A stretch of 37,650 nucleotides of DNA from an uncultured Flavobacteriales bacterium (GTDB taxonomy: Bacteria > Bacteroidota > Bacteroidia > Flavobacteriales_D > Crocinitomicaceae), in the NCBI GenBank assembly GCA_913056215.1, contig CAJXMN010000019.1, forward strand, positions 1 through 37,650. The letters are read 5' to 3'. Within the stretch, counting starts at the first letter, position 1, and each line of letters opens with the position of its first letter. The position numbers and the translations under genes were made by a program. The notes under the pieces were generated by a model. It saw only the letters and a list, made by a program, of their open reading frames with translations, made no database searches and was not told where the DNA came from. Positions 1-8,124 of this stretch are shown here, piece after piece.

Positions 1-466
1 CGAGCGTAGAGTTCCAGTTGAGCCCCCAATCTTTCCGGTTGAATTTTCCCGTGATGGAAAATCCAGCTTTTTCATTACCCCAGGGGTCGGTGGCAGTGCC
101 GCCAAACTCTACATCCAATGAAATGGGTCGCGTCTCTCCTATGATCGTCAAATCTCCTTTGAGTCTGTAGTTTTCGTCGTCCAATTTCTCAAAGGACGTT
201 CCCGTAAAAGTGAGTTCATCATATTTTTCTACGTTGAAAAAATCTTCACTTTTTAAGTGTTGATCGCGGTCATTGTTGTTGGTATAAACGGAGTTCGCTT
301 TGATAGATGCATTGACTTTGGCATTTTCAAAATCATCTCCCGTTGTAGTAATTTCAGCGTTGAAATCTGTAAATTCTCCTTTGACATTCGTAATCATAAG
401 GTGCTTTACTTTGAATAATAATTCACTGTGCGTGGGGTCGAGTACCCATTTTTTCCTGTCTGCCAT
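1..466 (-). CDS. YceI family protein, 3' end outside window
   Basis: This reading frame starts at the ATG whose complement is at 464-466 and stays open to the window edge, giving 155 codons of an incomplete protein. The translation begins MADRKKWVLDPTHSELLF and continues with HLMITNVKGEF, a pattern typical of the YceI family, whose members form a lipocalin-like barrel that binds isoprenoid-type lipids. Further in, a segment reading LKGDLTIIGETRPISLDV matches the conserved central strands of the family. There is no signal peptide, so this would be a cytoplasmic YceI variant, unlike the periplasmic E. coli protein. The gene is transcribed away from the purine-rich repeat patch at 541-804, which occupies the space upstream of it. 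The family call is firm, the ligand is unknown, and the C-terminus is not visible. Confidence 0.85.
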   Translation of the reverse strand, partial: MADRKKWVLDPTHSELLFKVKHLMITNVKGEFTDFNAEITTTGDDFENAKVNASIKANSVYTNNNDRDQHLKSEDFFNVEKYDELTFTGTSFEKLDDENYRLKGDLTIIGETRPISLDVEFGGTATDPWGNEKAGFSITGKFNRKDWGLNWNSTL

Positions 467-540
467 AACTTATTTTTTAATTGTTTGTACAAAGATGAGG
501 CAGAAGGGGAAAGATGTCGTTCACATAGGTTAAGAACGGG

Positions 541-804
541 GGAGCAAGAGTTTTGAGCATACAGTTCTGAGCATACAGCAAGAGTATACAGCAAGAGCAT
601 ATCGCAAGAGTGGGGGACGTGAACAAGAGCAAGAGTTGAGAGCAAGAGCGGTGAGCAGAAAGTATAAAGCAAGAGGGGGAGAGCAACAGGATAGAGCAAG
701 ATATAGGTGTAGAGAGCTAAGAGATGAGGATGAGTCTGAGGGCTAAGGGATGACACAGAGGAATGAGGGCTGAGGCTCTCGAAGCCCGAAGTCTGAAGCC
801 CGAA
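541..804 (+). repeat. Purine-rich low-complexity repeat patch
   Basis: The 406-base gap between the YceI gene and the phosphoesterase gene holds no credible gene. From about 541 the plus strand is strongly purine-rich and repeats the heptamer GCAAGAG at 544, 578, 591, 604, 629, 642 and 669, with a near copy at 694. It then passes through GATGAG/GAGGGCT-type words and ends at 765-804 in a 40-base unit that starts GAGGGCTGAGG and ends in CGAAGCCCGAAG-like words. That terminal unit recurs at 29003-29038. Within it GGGCT and AGCCC can pair, with an inner GAG/CTC pair, as a small bulged hairpin. An open frame across the patch on the minus strand has the biased composition expected of a non-coding repeat. 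The function is unknown; a dispersed intergenic repeat is the simplest reading. Confidence 0.75.
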
Positions 805-872
805 TTTCCTAATAAGTGTCAAAAGTATACTTGGTTGATCATTTATTTTAAAAAAATAGTGAGTGATCCGGG

Positions 873-1625
873 TCAATCCGGGATGTGTCCTTGCACGAAA
901 GTGTCCGTAGCGTCATCCCAGATTGTCAGAATACCATTGTATTTGCAGCCCTGATCGACATTGATGATGTTGCCAATGGAACGCGGTGTATCAAAATCGT
1001 ATTTGATGGTTGGTGTGTGTCCAATATAAATCTTTTCGAATGGGTGAATTGGGGAGCGACGTATTCCATTTTTATTGGTTAAATCGTCCTCTGCTCCGAA
1101 TTTTTTTAGTGCCGTTTGAAATAAGCTGCGGTCCCAAAACAAAGTGTGCGGTGAGTTCTTCTTTGTTTTTTTAAACCCAACATTGGGGTCAAATCCAGCA
1201 TGTATAACCAATTTGTCATCCCACGAGTAATGTGTCAGTAATTGGTCAAAAAATTCTGCTTTGTGTCGCTCCAAAAGAGCTCGATCGGATTTTCGGTAGG
1301 CCTTATAGGTCGTATCTCCTCCTTTTTTCATCCAGGAATGGTACTTTTTCTTGATGTACTTCTTCTCCTCGAAAAAAGGAAGATCACGGTGCAATAGCTC
1401 GGTGAACCAATAATCGTGATTTCCTTTGATAAAAATCGGAGGGTGAGTGGCCTGGTTTTTTATGCTGAGCAATAAATCAATAACGGCTATCGGGTCTTCT
1501 CCTCCGTTGATGTAATCTCCAACAAAGATGAGCCGATCGCTGGAGGAATCGTATTCAATGGCTTTAAGCGCATTCTGCAATGGATGAAGATATCCATGTA
1601 TATCGCCGACAATTAAATTTCTCAC
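873..1625 (-). CDS. PPP-type metallophosphoesterase (ApaH/Ser-Thr phosphatase-like)
   Basis: The 250-residue protein has the ordered motifs of the PPP metallophosphoesterase superfamily: GDIHG at residues 7-11, a GDYINGGED block near residue 36, GNHDYW near residue 69, and HAGFDP near residue 142. These place two metal ions that hydrolyse phosphate esters, either phosphoproteins or dinucleoside polyphosphates. The second motif is unusual: the family norm is GDxVDRG, and here the Asp-Arg pair is replaced by Asn-Gly, so the phosphate-binding arginine is missing at its normal place. The start is a GTG (complement at 1623-1625), chosen because GDIHG sits at the expected distance from it. No signal peptide is visible, so it is cytoplasmic. 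It lies 75 bases downstream of the Crp/Fnr-like gene on the same strand and could be cotranscribed with it. Substrate unknown. Confidence 0.82.
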   Translation of the reverse strand: MRNLIVGDIHGYLHPLQNALKAIEYDSSSDRLIFVGDYINGGEDPIAVIDLLLSIKNQATHPPIFIKGNHDYWFTELLHRDLPFFEEKKYIKKKYHSWMKKGGDTTYKAYRKSDRALLERHKAEFFDQLLTHYSWDDKLVIHAGFDPNVGFKKTKKNSPHTLFWDRSLFQTALKKFGAEDDLTNKNGIRRSPIHPFEKIYIGHTPTIKYDFDTPRSIGNIINVDQGCKYNGILTIWDDATDTFVQGHIPD

Positions 1626-1700
1626 GACTGCAAAATAGTAAAAATTATTACCTATGAGCGTGTTATATCACGAGTTATGTTGCGCATTCCAATATTTGTA

Positions 1701-2309
1701 CTAGGTGTACATTCTTCTTGCAAGAGATTTTCGAACTCTGCTCAATGATTGCGGTTTCATGCCCAAATAAGACGCGATAAGGTACTGAGGGATGCGTTGC
1801 ACGAACTGAGGGTATTTTTCAGTGAACTCGAGGTAGCGCTGTTCGGCGTCCTCACTTTGCGTTTGGATATGGCGGTATTGCAGTGCGACGAAAGCATTCT
1901 GAATGAGAATTCTGAAAAAGCGGTCGAATATTGGATAGTCTAAGCAGAGCTGCTCAAATTTCTTTCTGCTGATGGCCAATACATCGGTATCTTCAATTGT
2001 TTCGGCGTTATAAATCCCTTTTCTTCCCGAGAAATAACTGTATAAATCGCCAATCCAATAATCTTCTATCGAAAATTGAAAAGCGTGTTGATTTCCCCGT
2101 TTATCTATGTCGTATGCATAACAGGCCCCGTGGATGATAAAGTGAACGTAATTGCAATAATTACCTTCTTCGATAAATCGTGTTTTTCGTTCAATCGTTT
2201 TGGGCACCATTACCTTGTAAATGGCTGCAAAGCATTCGTCACTGATTTTCTGATCCATCGTTTTTTCGATGTTGCAACGCAGTAGTTGTCTTCCTTTTTC
2301 GAGATTCAT
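1701..2309 (-). CDS. Crp/Fnr family transcriptional regulator
   Basis: The 202-residue protein has the Crp/Fnr layout. Residues of roughly 25-125 form a cyclic-nucleotide-binding-type beta-roll (RFIEEGNYCNYVHFIIHG, then the RKGIYNAETIEDTDVLAIS strands). A long dimerisation helix follows, and a C-terminal winged helix-turn-helix spans about 165-195 (RIPQYLIASYLGMKPQSLSR). There is no N-terminal cysteine cluster for an iron-sulfur centre, so FNR-type oxygen sensing is unlikely, and the effector is unknown. The Bacteroidota have many small regulators of this kind that carry a degenerate cNMP pocket. It is divergent from pyruvate carboxylase, with 140 bases between the starts, and a strong dyad lies in that space (2351-2385). 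Control of pyc and of itself is therefore an attractive inference, but not shown. Confidence 0.88.
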   Translation of the reverse strand: MNLEKGRQLLRCNIEKTMDQKISDECFAAIYKVMVPKTIERKTRFIEEGNYCNYVHFIIHGACYAYDIDKRGNQHAFQFSIEDYWIGDLYSYFSGRKGIYNAETIEDTDVLAISRKKFEQLCLDYPIFDRFFRILIQNAFVALQYRHIQTQSEDAEQRYLEFTEKYPQFVQRIPQYLIASYLGMKPQSLSRVRKSLARRMYT

Positions 2310-2350
2310 TATTGAAAAAACCGTAAAAAAACTATAAAGTTCATAACACC

Positions 2351-2385
2351 TTTGAAAAGATAATACTTTTTTTTATCACTTCAAA
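2351..2385. promoter_or_regulatory. 35-bp dyad between Crp/Fnr regulator and pyc, candidate operator
   Basis: The two outer arms are TTTGAA at 2351-2356 and TTCAAA at 2380-2385. Inside them, GATAA at 2359-2363 faces TTATC at 2373-2377. Counting from the centre at 2368, 12 of 17 positions are complementary. The dyad lies 41 bases upstream of the regulator start and 64 bases upstream of the pyc start, a position suited to controlling both divergent transcripts. Crp/Fnr proteins bind dyads, often with TTGA-type half sites, which fits the outer arms, although the spacing here is wider than a usual single site. It could instead be two adjacent sites or chance in AT-rich DNA. Confidence 0.4.
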
Positions 2386-2449
2386 TTCCCATGGAAGCCA
2401 AGAATTTGTTTAATTTATAGGGAATTCAATTGTAAAAGTAGTTTTTTCC

Positions 2450-5400
2450 ATGAAGATCAACAAAGTATTAGTCGCTAACAGAGGGGAAATCGCCATCCGA
2501 ATATTTCGGGCGTGTACTGAAATGGGTATTCGAACAGTGGGGATTTACACCTATGAAGACCGTTATTCATTGCACCGTTATAAAGCGGATGAATCCTATC
2601 AAGTGGGGGAGGATAGCGAACCCTTAAAGCCTTATCTTGACATCGACGAGATCATAAAGGTTGCAAAATCGAATAATATTGACGCGATACATCCAGGGTA
2701 TGGTTTTTTATCAGAAAATGCAGAATTTGCCAAAGCATGTGCTGAGAATGACATCATATTTGTTGGCCCCGATGTGGATGTACTGCAATCTCTTGGTGAT
2801 AAAGTCACTGCGAAAGAGGTGGCTATTAAAAGTGATGTCCCTGTCATTGAGAGTAATAAGAATGCACTTGATACGATTGATATCGCCAAAGCTGAAGCGG
2901 AGAGAATTGGTTTTCCATTGATGTTAAAAGCTGCTTCTGGTGGTGGCGGAAGAGGGATGCGGGTGATTCGCACTATGGATGAACTTACCAGTGCATATAG
3001 TGAGTCCCGTCGTGAAGCGAAAAATGCGTTTGGAGATGAGACCGTCTTTCTCGAAAAGTTTGTAGAAAACCCGAAACACATAGAAATACAGATTGTTGCT
3101 GATGATCATGGAAATATCGTACATCTGTTTGAACGCGATTGTTCTGTTCAACGGAGATATCAAAAGGTGATAGAGTTTGCTCCTTCCATAGATCTGAGTT
3201 CGACAATCAAAGATAAGCTCTATGAGTATGCAGTCCGTATTTGTAAGTCAGTGAACTATAACAATATTGGCACTGTCGAGTTTCTTGTCGATGATGATGG
3301 GAGTATCTACTTTATTGAGGTGAATCCACGTGTTCAAGTGGAACATACAGTTACTGAGATTGTCACTGGGATCGATTTGATCAAGACACAACTCTACATT
3401 GCAGATGGCTATACACTTAAAGATGAAGAGATCGGAATCCCAGATCAATCTACAGTTGATACAAATGGTTATGCAGTACAGTGTCGTATTACAACTGAAG
3501 ATCCTCAGAATGATTTCAAACCAGACTACGGTGTGATCTCTACTTATCGAAGTGCTTCAGGATTTGGCATAAGGTTGGACGCTGGAAGTATTTATCAAGG
3601 CGTGAAAATTTCTCCTTTTTTCGATTCTATGTTGGTGAAGGTTTCGGCGAGTAGTAGAACGCTGGATGATGCTTGTAAAAAAATGAGAAGAGCGTTGGCA
3701 GAATTCCGTGTCAGGGGAGTCAAGACGAATATGGCCTTTCTTGACAACATATTAAAAGATGAAACTTTTAGGAAGGGACTGGTTACTGTTAATTACATCA
3801 AAAACACGCCGGAGTTATTCAAGATTTCTGAACCGCGAAATAGAGCTACCAAATTAGTGAGTTTCCTGGGCGACATTACTGTTAATGGAAACCCTGACGT
3901 TAAGCATACAGTAAAAGAACCTAAGTTTTTAGACCCTGAGGTGCCAAAGTCAAGTCAACAAGATTATTCCAGGGGGACTAAGAATTTACTTACGGAGTTG
4001 GGGCCAGAAAAATTTGCGGAATGGCTAAAAAAAGAGCAAAAGATCCATTTTACGGATACGACCATGCGTGATGCACATCAAAGTTTGCTGGCAACGAGAA
4101 TGCGTACCTATGATATGCAAAAGGTGGCTGCGCACTATGCAAAAAGTCATCCCGAAATATTCAGTATGGAAGTCTGGGGTGGTGCTACCTTCGATGTGTG
4201 TATGCGTTTCTTGAAAGAAAATCCATGGGAACGATTAAGAATGTTTCGCAAAGAAATGCCGAATCACCTCTTACAAATGTTGCTGCGTGGATCAAACGGA
4301 GTTGGATATACGGCTTACCCTGACAACCTGATCGAACGATTTGTTCAGGAGTCCTGGGAGAATGGTATTGACTTGTTTAGAATTTTCGATTCTCAAAACT
4401 GGATGCAATCGATTGCACCTTGTATTGAACACGTAAGAAATAAGACAAACGGTCTTGCAGAAGGGGCGATGTGCTATACTGGAGATATACTCGATCCAGC
4501 AAGAACAAAATATAACTTGCCCTATTACCTTCAATTAGCGAAAGACATCGAAAATGCGGGAGCTCATATATTAGCCATAAAGGATATGGCTGGTTTACTT
4601 AAACCTCAGGCCGCAACTGAGTTAATAAGCGCGTTGAAATCAGAAATTTCTATTCCGGTGCACCTGCATACACACGATACGTCCTCTATGCAGGGAGTAA
4701 CGTACATGAGTGCGATAGAAGCAGGTGTGGATGTCGTCGATGTGGCACTTGGCGGGCTTTCAGGCCTCACCTCGCAACCCAACTTCAACACGCTCTCTGA
4801 ATTACTGAAGTATCATCCACGCGAAAACAAGCTCGATCAAGAGAGCCTATCGAAGCATTCGATTTATTGGGAACAAGTAAGAACGTTCTATTATCCATTT
4901 GAATCAGGTTTAAAATCTGGATCTGGCGAAGTATTCAAGCACGAAATCCCGGGTGGTCAGTACTCAAACCTCAAGCCACAAGCAGATTCTTTAGGTTTGG
5001 CAGATCGTTTTCATGAAATTACAGACATGTATGCTGAAGTAAACCAGCTCTTCGGAGATATCATTAAAGTAACACCAAGTTCAAAAGTTGTTGGTGATAT
5101 GGCACAGTATCTCGTAAGTAATAATCTCACGATAAGAGATGTACTGGAAAACGGAGAGAATCTATCTTTTCCTCAGTCGGTAGTCAGCTTCTTTAAAGGA
5201 GACTTGGGGCAGCCCGTTGGAGGTTTTCCAAAGGACATTCAAAAAATCATCCTGAAAGACGAAATCCCGTATACAGATAGACCAAATGCACATTTAGATC
5301 CCGTAGATTTCGATGAAGCGTTCAAGTCCTTCGAAAAAGAATTTGGACCAAGAATGGATCGTAAATTGGATATTACGGATTTCTTGTCTTATAAATTGTA

Positions 5401-5899
5401 TCCTAAAGTATTCGAGGAAGCTACTGAACACCACAGTTCTTACAGTAACGTTTTCAACCTACCGACTAAAAATTTCTTCTATGGGATGGATCCAGGAGAG
5501 GAGGTCGTTGTTGAATTAGAACGTGGAAAAACGTTGTTGATTACATTGATTTCTGTAGGGGAAACTGATGATGACGGAATGGTTACTGTTTTCTTCAAAG
5601 TCAACGGACAAACGAGAAATATCCAGGTTAGAGATAAAAATGTAGCTGTAGAAAAAGTGGTACGTGAAAAGGTAGATAAACGCGATGACAAACAGATCGG
5701 TGCGCCATTACAAGGGTCGCTTAGTGAAATTTTAGTCAAAAACGGGGATCAAGTAAAAAAGAACCAACCTTTGTTTATCATTGAAGCGATGAAAATGGAA
5801 ACTACAGTTACTGCTAATGAAGATGGTAAGGTCGAAGAAATCCCCTTAAAAGCAGGAAGCATGGTTTATGCTGATGATCTCGTAGTTCGGTTGAGTTAG
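2450..5899 (+). CDS. pyc: Pyruvate carboxylase, single-chain
   Basis: Pyruvate carboxylase makes oxaloacetate from pyruvate, bicarbonate and ATP, refilling the TCA cycle. At 1149 residues it has the usual full length of the one-chain enzyme. The order is: biotin carboxylase with ATP-grasp (about 1-455, glycine loop ASGGGGRGMR near 160-170 and EVNPRVQVEHTVTE near 290-303); carboxyltransferase TIM barrel from about 530 (FTDTTMRDAHQSLLATR, then metal-binding HLHTHD near 738); the PYC/OADA conserved domain to about 1035; and the biotinyl domain at about 1080-1149, where EAMKMETT carries the biotin lysine at residue 1115. The start has the canonical N-terminus MKINKVLVANRGEIAIRIF. It stands alone, divergent from a Crp/Fnr-type regulator, with a dyad between them. 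Nothing looks broken. Confidence 0.97.
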   Translation: MKINKVLVANRGEIAIRIFRACTEMGIRTVGIYTYEDRYSLHRYKADESYQVGEDSEPLKPYLDIDEIIKVAKSNNIDAIHPGYGFLSENAEFAKACAENDIIFVGPDVDVLQSLGDKVTAKEVAIKSDVPVIESNKNALDTIDIAKAEAERIGFPLMLKAASGGGGRGMRVIRTMDELTSAYSESRREAKNAFGDETVFLEKFVENPKHIEIQIVADDHGNIVHLFERDCSVQRRYQKVIEFAPSIDLSSTIKDKLYEYAVRICKSVNYNNIGTVEFLVDDDGSIYFIEVNPRVQVEHTVTEIVTGIDLIKTQLYIADGYTLKDEEIGIPDQSTVDTNGYAVQCRITTEDPQNDFKPDYGVISTYRSASGFGIRLDAGSIYQGVKISPFFDSMLVKVSASSRTLDDACKKMRRALAEFRVRGVKTNMAFLDNILKDETFRKGLVTVNYIKNTPELFKISEPRNRATKLVSFLGDITVNGNPDVKHTVKEPKFLDPEVPKSSQQDYSRGTKNLLTELGPEKFAEWLKKEQKIHFTDTTMRDAHQSLLATRMRTYDMQKVAAHYAKSHPEIFSMEVWGGATFDVCMRFLKENPWERLRMFRKEMPNHLLQMLLRGSNGVGYTAYPDNLIERFVQESWENGIDLFRIFDSQNWMQSIAPCIEHVRNKTNGLAEGAMCYTGDILDPARTKYNLPYYLQLAKDIENAGAHILAIKDMAGLLKPQAATELISALKSEISIPVHLHTHDTSSMQGVTYMSAIEAGVDVVDVALGGLSGLTSQPNFNTLSELLKYHPRENKLDQESLSKHSIYWEQVRTFYYPFESGLKSGSGEVFKHEIPGGQYSNLKPQADSLGLADRFHEITDMYAEVNQLFGDIIKVTPSSKVVGDMAQYLVSNNLTIRDVLENGENLSFPQSVVSFFKGDLGQPVGGFPKDIQKIILKDEIPYTDRPNAHLDPVDFDEAFKSFEKEFGPRMDRKLDITDFLSYKLYPKVFEEATEHHSSYSNVFNLPTKNFFYGMDPGEEVVVELERGKTLLITLISVGETDDDGMVTVFFKVNGQTRNIQVRDKNVAVEKVVREKVDKRDDKQIGAPLQGSLSEILVKNGDQVKKNQPLFIIEAMKMETTVTANEDGKVEEIPLKAGSMVYADDLVVRLS

Positions 5900-5985
5900 A
5901 GATAGACCTCCGTTTAATAGTCTGTCAAGTTGGACACTAAGGCCGGAAAGGAAGAACTATTTTCCTGTTTATTTGTCAATACCTA

Positions 5986-5993
5986 TAACTTTG
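5986..5993 (+). promoter_or_regulatory. Candidate -7 box of the DsbA-like gene
   Basis: TAACTTTG fits the Bacteroidota primary sigma consensus TAnnTTTG exactly and lies 15 bases before the ATG at 6009. The leader would be very short. No clear TTG-type -33 element is present at the usual spacing, so the call is tentative. Confidence 0.3.
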
Positions 5994-6008
5994 TAAAAAA
6001 AGAAAAGT

Positions 6009-6644
6009 ATGAAAGTTGAGATCTGGAGTGATGTGATGTGCCCGTTTTGTTATATCGGGAAAAAGCGTTTTGAAAAGGCTGTTAACTCGCTTGGAATGGA
6101 GGGTGATTTGGAGGTCATCTATCGCAGTTTTTTGCTGGATCCAGAACTTGCAACAGACCCGAATAAAAATGTCACCCAGCACCTTGCGCAGAAAAAAGGG
6201 ATTTCACTGGATGAAGCGCAAAAACTGAATGAGCACGTTTCTGGAATGGCAGCGGAAGAAGGGTTGAATTATGATCTTGAAAATGCGGTCGTAGCCAATT
6301 CTAGAAACGCGCATCGCCTGTTGCATTTCGCGAAATCAAAAGGGAAACAAGCCGAATTCAAAGAAGCATTATTGAAAGGATATTTTGAAGAAGGGAAGAA
6401 TATTGACAAAATGGATGTTTTAAAATCTATCGGCGCATCCGTCGGGTTATCGGAAGAGGAAGTTGGAAATGTCTACAACTCTGCGAGCTATACGGAAGAT
6501 GTTATTCGGGATATACAACGTGCGCAGCAGATTGGGGTACAGGGTGTGCCCTTTTTTGTCATCAACGAGAAATTTGCGTTGAGTGGAGCGCAGCCAACTG
6601 ATACTTTTAAGCAAGCATTGCAGAAAGTAAGAACAGAAGAGTAG
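6009..6644 (+). CDS. DsbA family (FrnE-like) oxidoreductase
   Basis: The 211-residue protein begins MKVEIWSDVMCPFCYIGKKR, so the CPFC active site (Cys11 and Cys14) sits at the end of the first strand of a thioredoxin fold. An all-helical insertion follows (about 55-150), and the cis-proline loop appears as GVQGVPFFVINEKFALSGA near residues 178-196. This is the DsbA/FrnE subfamily, which lacks a signal peptide and acts in the cytoplasm as a thiol oxidoreductase or isomerase. Some relatives are linked to polyketide processing or stress resistance. It follows pyc by 109 bases with its own candidate -7 box, and it converges with the broken ATPase gene 11 bases downstream. Family confidence is high; the substrate is unknown. 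Confidence 0.92.
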   Translation: MKVEIWSDVMCPFCYIGKKRFEKAVNSLGMEGDLEVIYRSFLLDPELATDPNKNVTQHLAQKKGISLDEAQKLNEHVSGMAAEEGLNYDLENAVVANSRNAHRLLHFAKSKGKQAEFKEALLKGYFEEGKNIDKMDVLKSIGASVGLSEEEVGNVYNSASYTEDVIRDIQRAQQIGVQGVPFFVINEKFALSGAQPTDTFKQALQKVRTEE

Positions 6645-6655
6645 ACGTCTGTTAG

Positions 6656-8012
6656 TTAATAGTTCTTTAGAAAATAATCTAAATATTCAGGAATTTTAGT
6701 TCCGAGATAGTACGGAAGGTTCATGAGTTTGTATGATTTACCTTCAGGAGTTTTTTGATGCTGAACATTGTATTCACCTCCATAAATACGCACTGCATAG
6801 TCGTGATCCGTTCTGTTGATAAATTGATGTAATGATTTAAGCGTACCTGTACTGCCGGATTTTATTTCGATGGGGATAATGTAGTTGTTGAACGAATAAA
6901 CGAGGTCAACTTCTGCGGAAGCATATCCTTTATCCCGAACCCAAAAGTTTGGTTTTACTTGTTTTTCCAGGTTCAATGAAATGAGTTCTTGAGTAATGAT
7001 ATGGGGTATCAGTGCTCCTTTGTACGCCTTGCTCAAGTCGTTAATGTTAAGAAGGTTTCCCTGAATGCTCCGGATGTTATTTACGATCCCTGCATCCAAA
7101 AACTGTAGTCTGGGTGATTTTTTGAAATCTGTTTGAATTGGAGGTAGCAATGCTGTTGTAGGATAAATTAATTTTATCAACCCGGCAGCATCTATGCTTT
7201 TCATGGCTTCTGAAACTTCTCTGGAGCGATAATTGGAGTTACCAAAATTTTGATACTTCACGCGCTCATCCAAAAAATTGGGCGCCGTATTGAGAATATG
7301 TCGAATAACTTTTTCTTCCGTTTTGTTCTGTGCATACTTTTCAATATCACTTTTGTAGGTTTCCCAGATACTGTCGTAGATCTGAGACAGCTGTGACATG
7401 TTACCATCGGCCAAATAGGTATCCAGTATTTCGGGCATTCCACCGATAATGGCATAACGGTGAAAAGTTTCTAATAGTGAATTGTGTGCAGATTTTGCTA
7501 CCGGAACACGATCAAAGGCTTCTTTCAACGGCTCGTTGCCCAAAGCAGTTAAGTATTCTTGAAAATTGAATGGGTAGAGGTAATAGAACTGAATGCGTCC
7601 AACAGGAAATGATTTTACTTTACCGAGAGCAAATTCCAGTAAAGAACCTGCGGCGATCACGTGAATTTCTGAAAGGTCCTCATAGAAATAGCGCAACAGT
7701 TTAATCACGCGTGGTTGCTCTTGAATTTCATCAATAAAGAGTAAAACCGAATCACCCTTTTTGATGGTGAGACCATTATTAATTATTAGTGCATCGTAGA
7801 TTAGATTTGACGTCGTCTGTATCTCGAAAGAAATGAGCGTCTTTTTCTCGTTCGAGGTTTAATCCTATATAATGATCAAAATGCCTCGAGAATTGTTTGA
7901 CGATAGTTGTTTTTCCAACTTGTCGGGCTCCCCTTAACATGAGCGGTTTCCGATTTTCACTTAACTTCCAGTTGAGGAGATGCTGCTCAATATTTCGTTT
8001 CAACCCTTTCAT
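6656..8012 (-). pseudogene. AAA ATPase with C-terminal DUF4143, frameshifted
   Basis: Two frames encode one protein. The first part, from the ATG at 8012, has a P-loop GARQVGKTT at residues 28-36 and runs to about 7803 (DTDDVKS). The second part, in a different frame from about 7801, supplies the Walker B strand (SVLLFIDEIQEQP), the sensor strand (HVIAAGSLLEFAL) and a DUF4143 C-terminus with a nuclease-like segment (SAEVDLVYSFNNYIIPIEIK). Removing one base near 7801-7803 restores a single frame of about 451 residues. As written, the first frame stops about 14 codons after the join. These ATPases (AAA_14 plus DUF4143) are common, poorly understood and often lineage-specific. Three 19-bp direct repeats sit immediately upstream. 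The shift could be a real mutation or a sequencing error; no slippery heptamer is evident. Confidence 0.85.
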
Positions 8013-8038
8013 TACAAGGTGTAAATATACAAAAATGA

Positions 8039-8124
8039 ACAAAATAGGGGGTGTTTTTACAATATACTTGTAACAGAATAGGGGGTGTTTTCGTAAAAAT
8101 ATATAACAAAATAGGGGGTGTTTT
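8039..8124 (-). repeat. Three 19-bp direct repeats upstream of the AAA/DUF4143 gene
   Basis: The plus-strand unit ACAAAATAGGGGGTGTTTT occurs at 8039-8057 and 8106-8124, and with one base changed (ACAGAATA...) at 8073-8091. Repeat-to-repeat distances are 34 and 33 bases, near three helical turns, and the spacers (15 and 14 bases) are AT-rich and unrelated. The array fills the whole space between the ATPase start (8012) and the pirin stop, and the last copy provides two bases of that stop codon. On the minus strand each copy contains TATTTTG, which resembles a -7 box. A cooperative operator for the ATPase gene is one reading; an insertion signature is another. Confidence 0.8.

Noticed and set aside
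406-876. A 156-codon minus-strand open frame through the purine-rich patch
   Set aside because: Its composition (runs of Leu, Ser and Tyr) simply mirrors the repeat, it overlaps the starts and ends of both flanking genes, and it has no recognisable domain.
2924-3206. Minus-strand open frames inside the pyc gene
   Set aside because: They are antisense shadows of a fully conserved coding region, with no domain signal.
5948-5967. Weak AGGAA/TTCCT hairpin after pyc
   Set aside because: The stem is only five bases with no T-tract, so I do not call it a terminator.
8039-8124. Possible miniature CRISPR array
   Set aside because: The repeats are 19 bases with AT-rich spacers of 14-15 bases, only three copies, and no cas genes nearby; a direct-repeat operator or insertion mark fits better.
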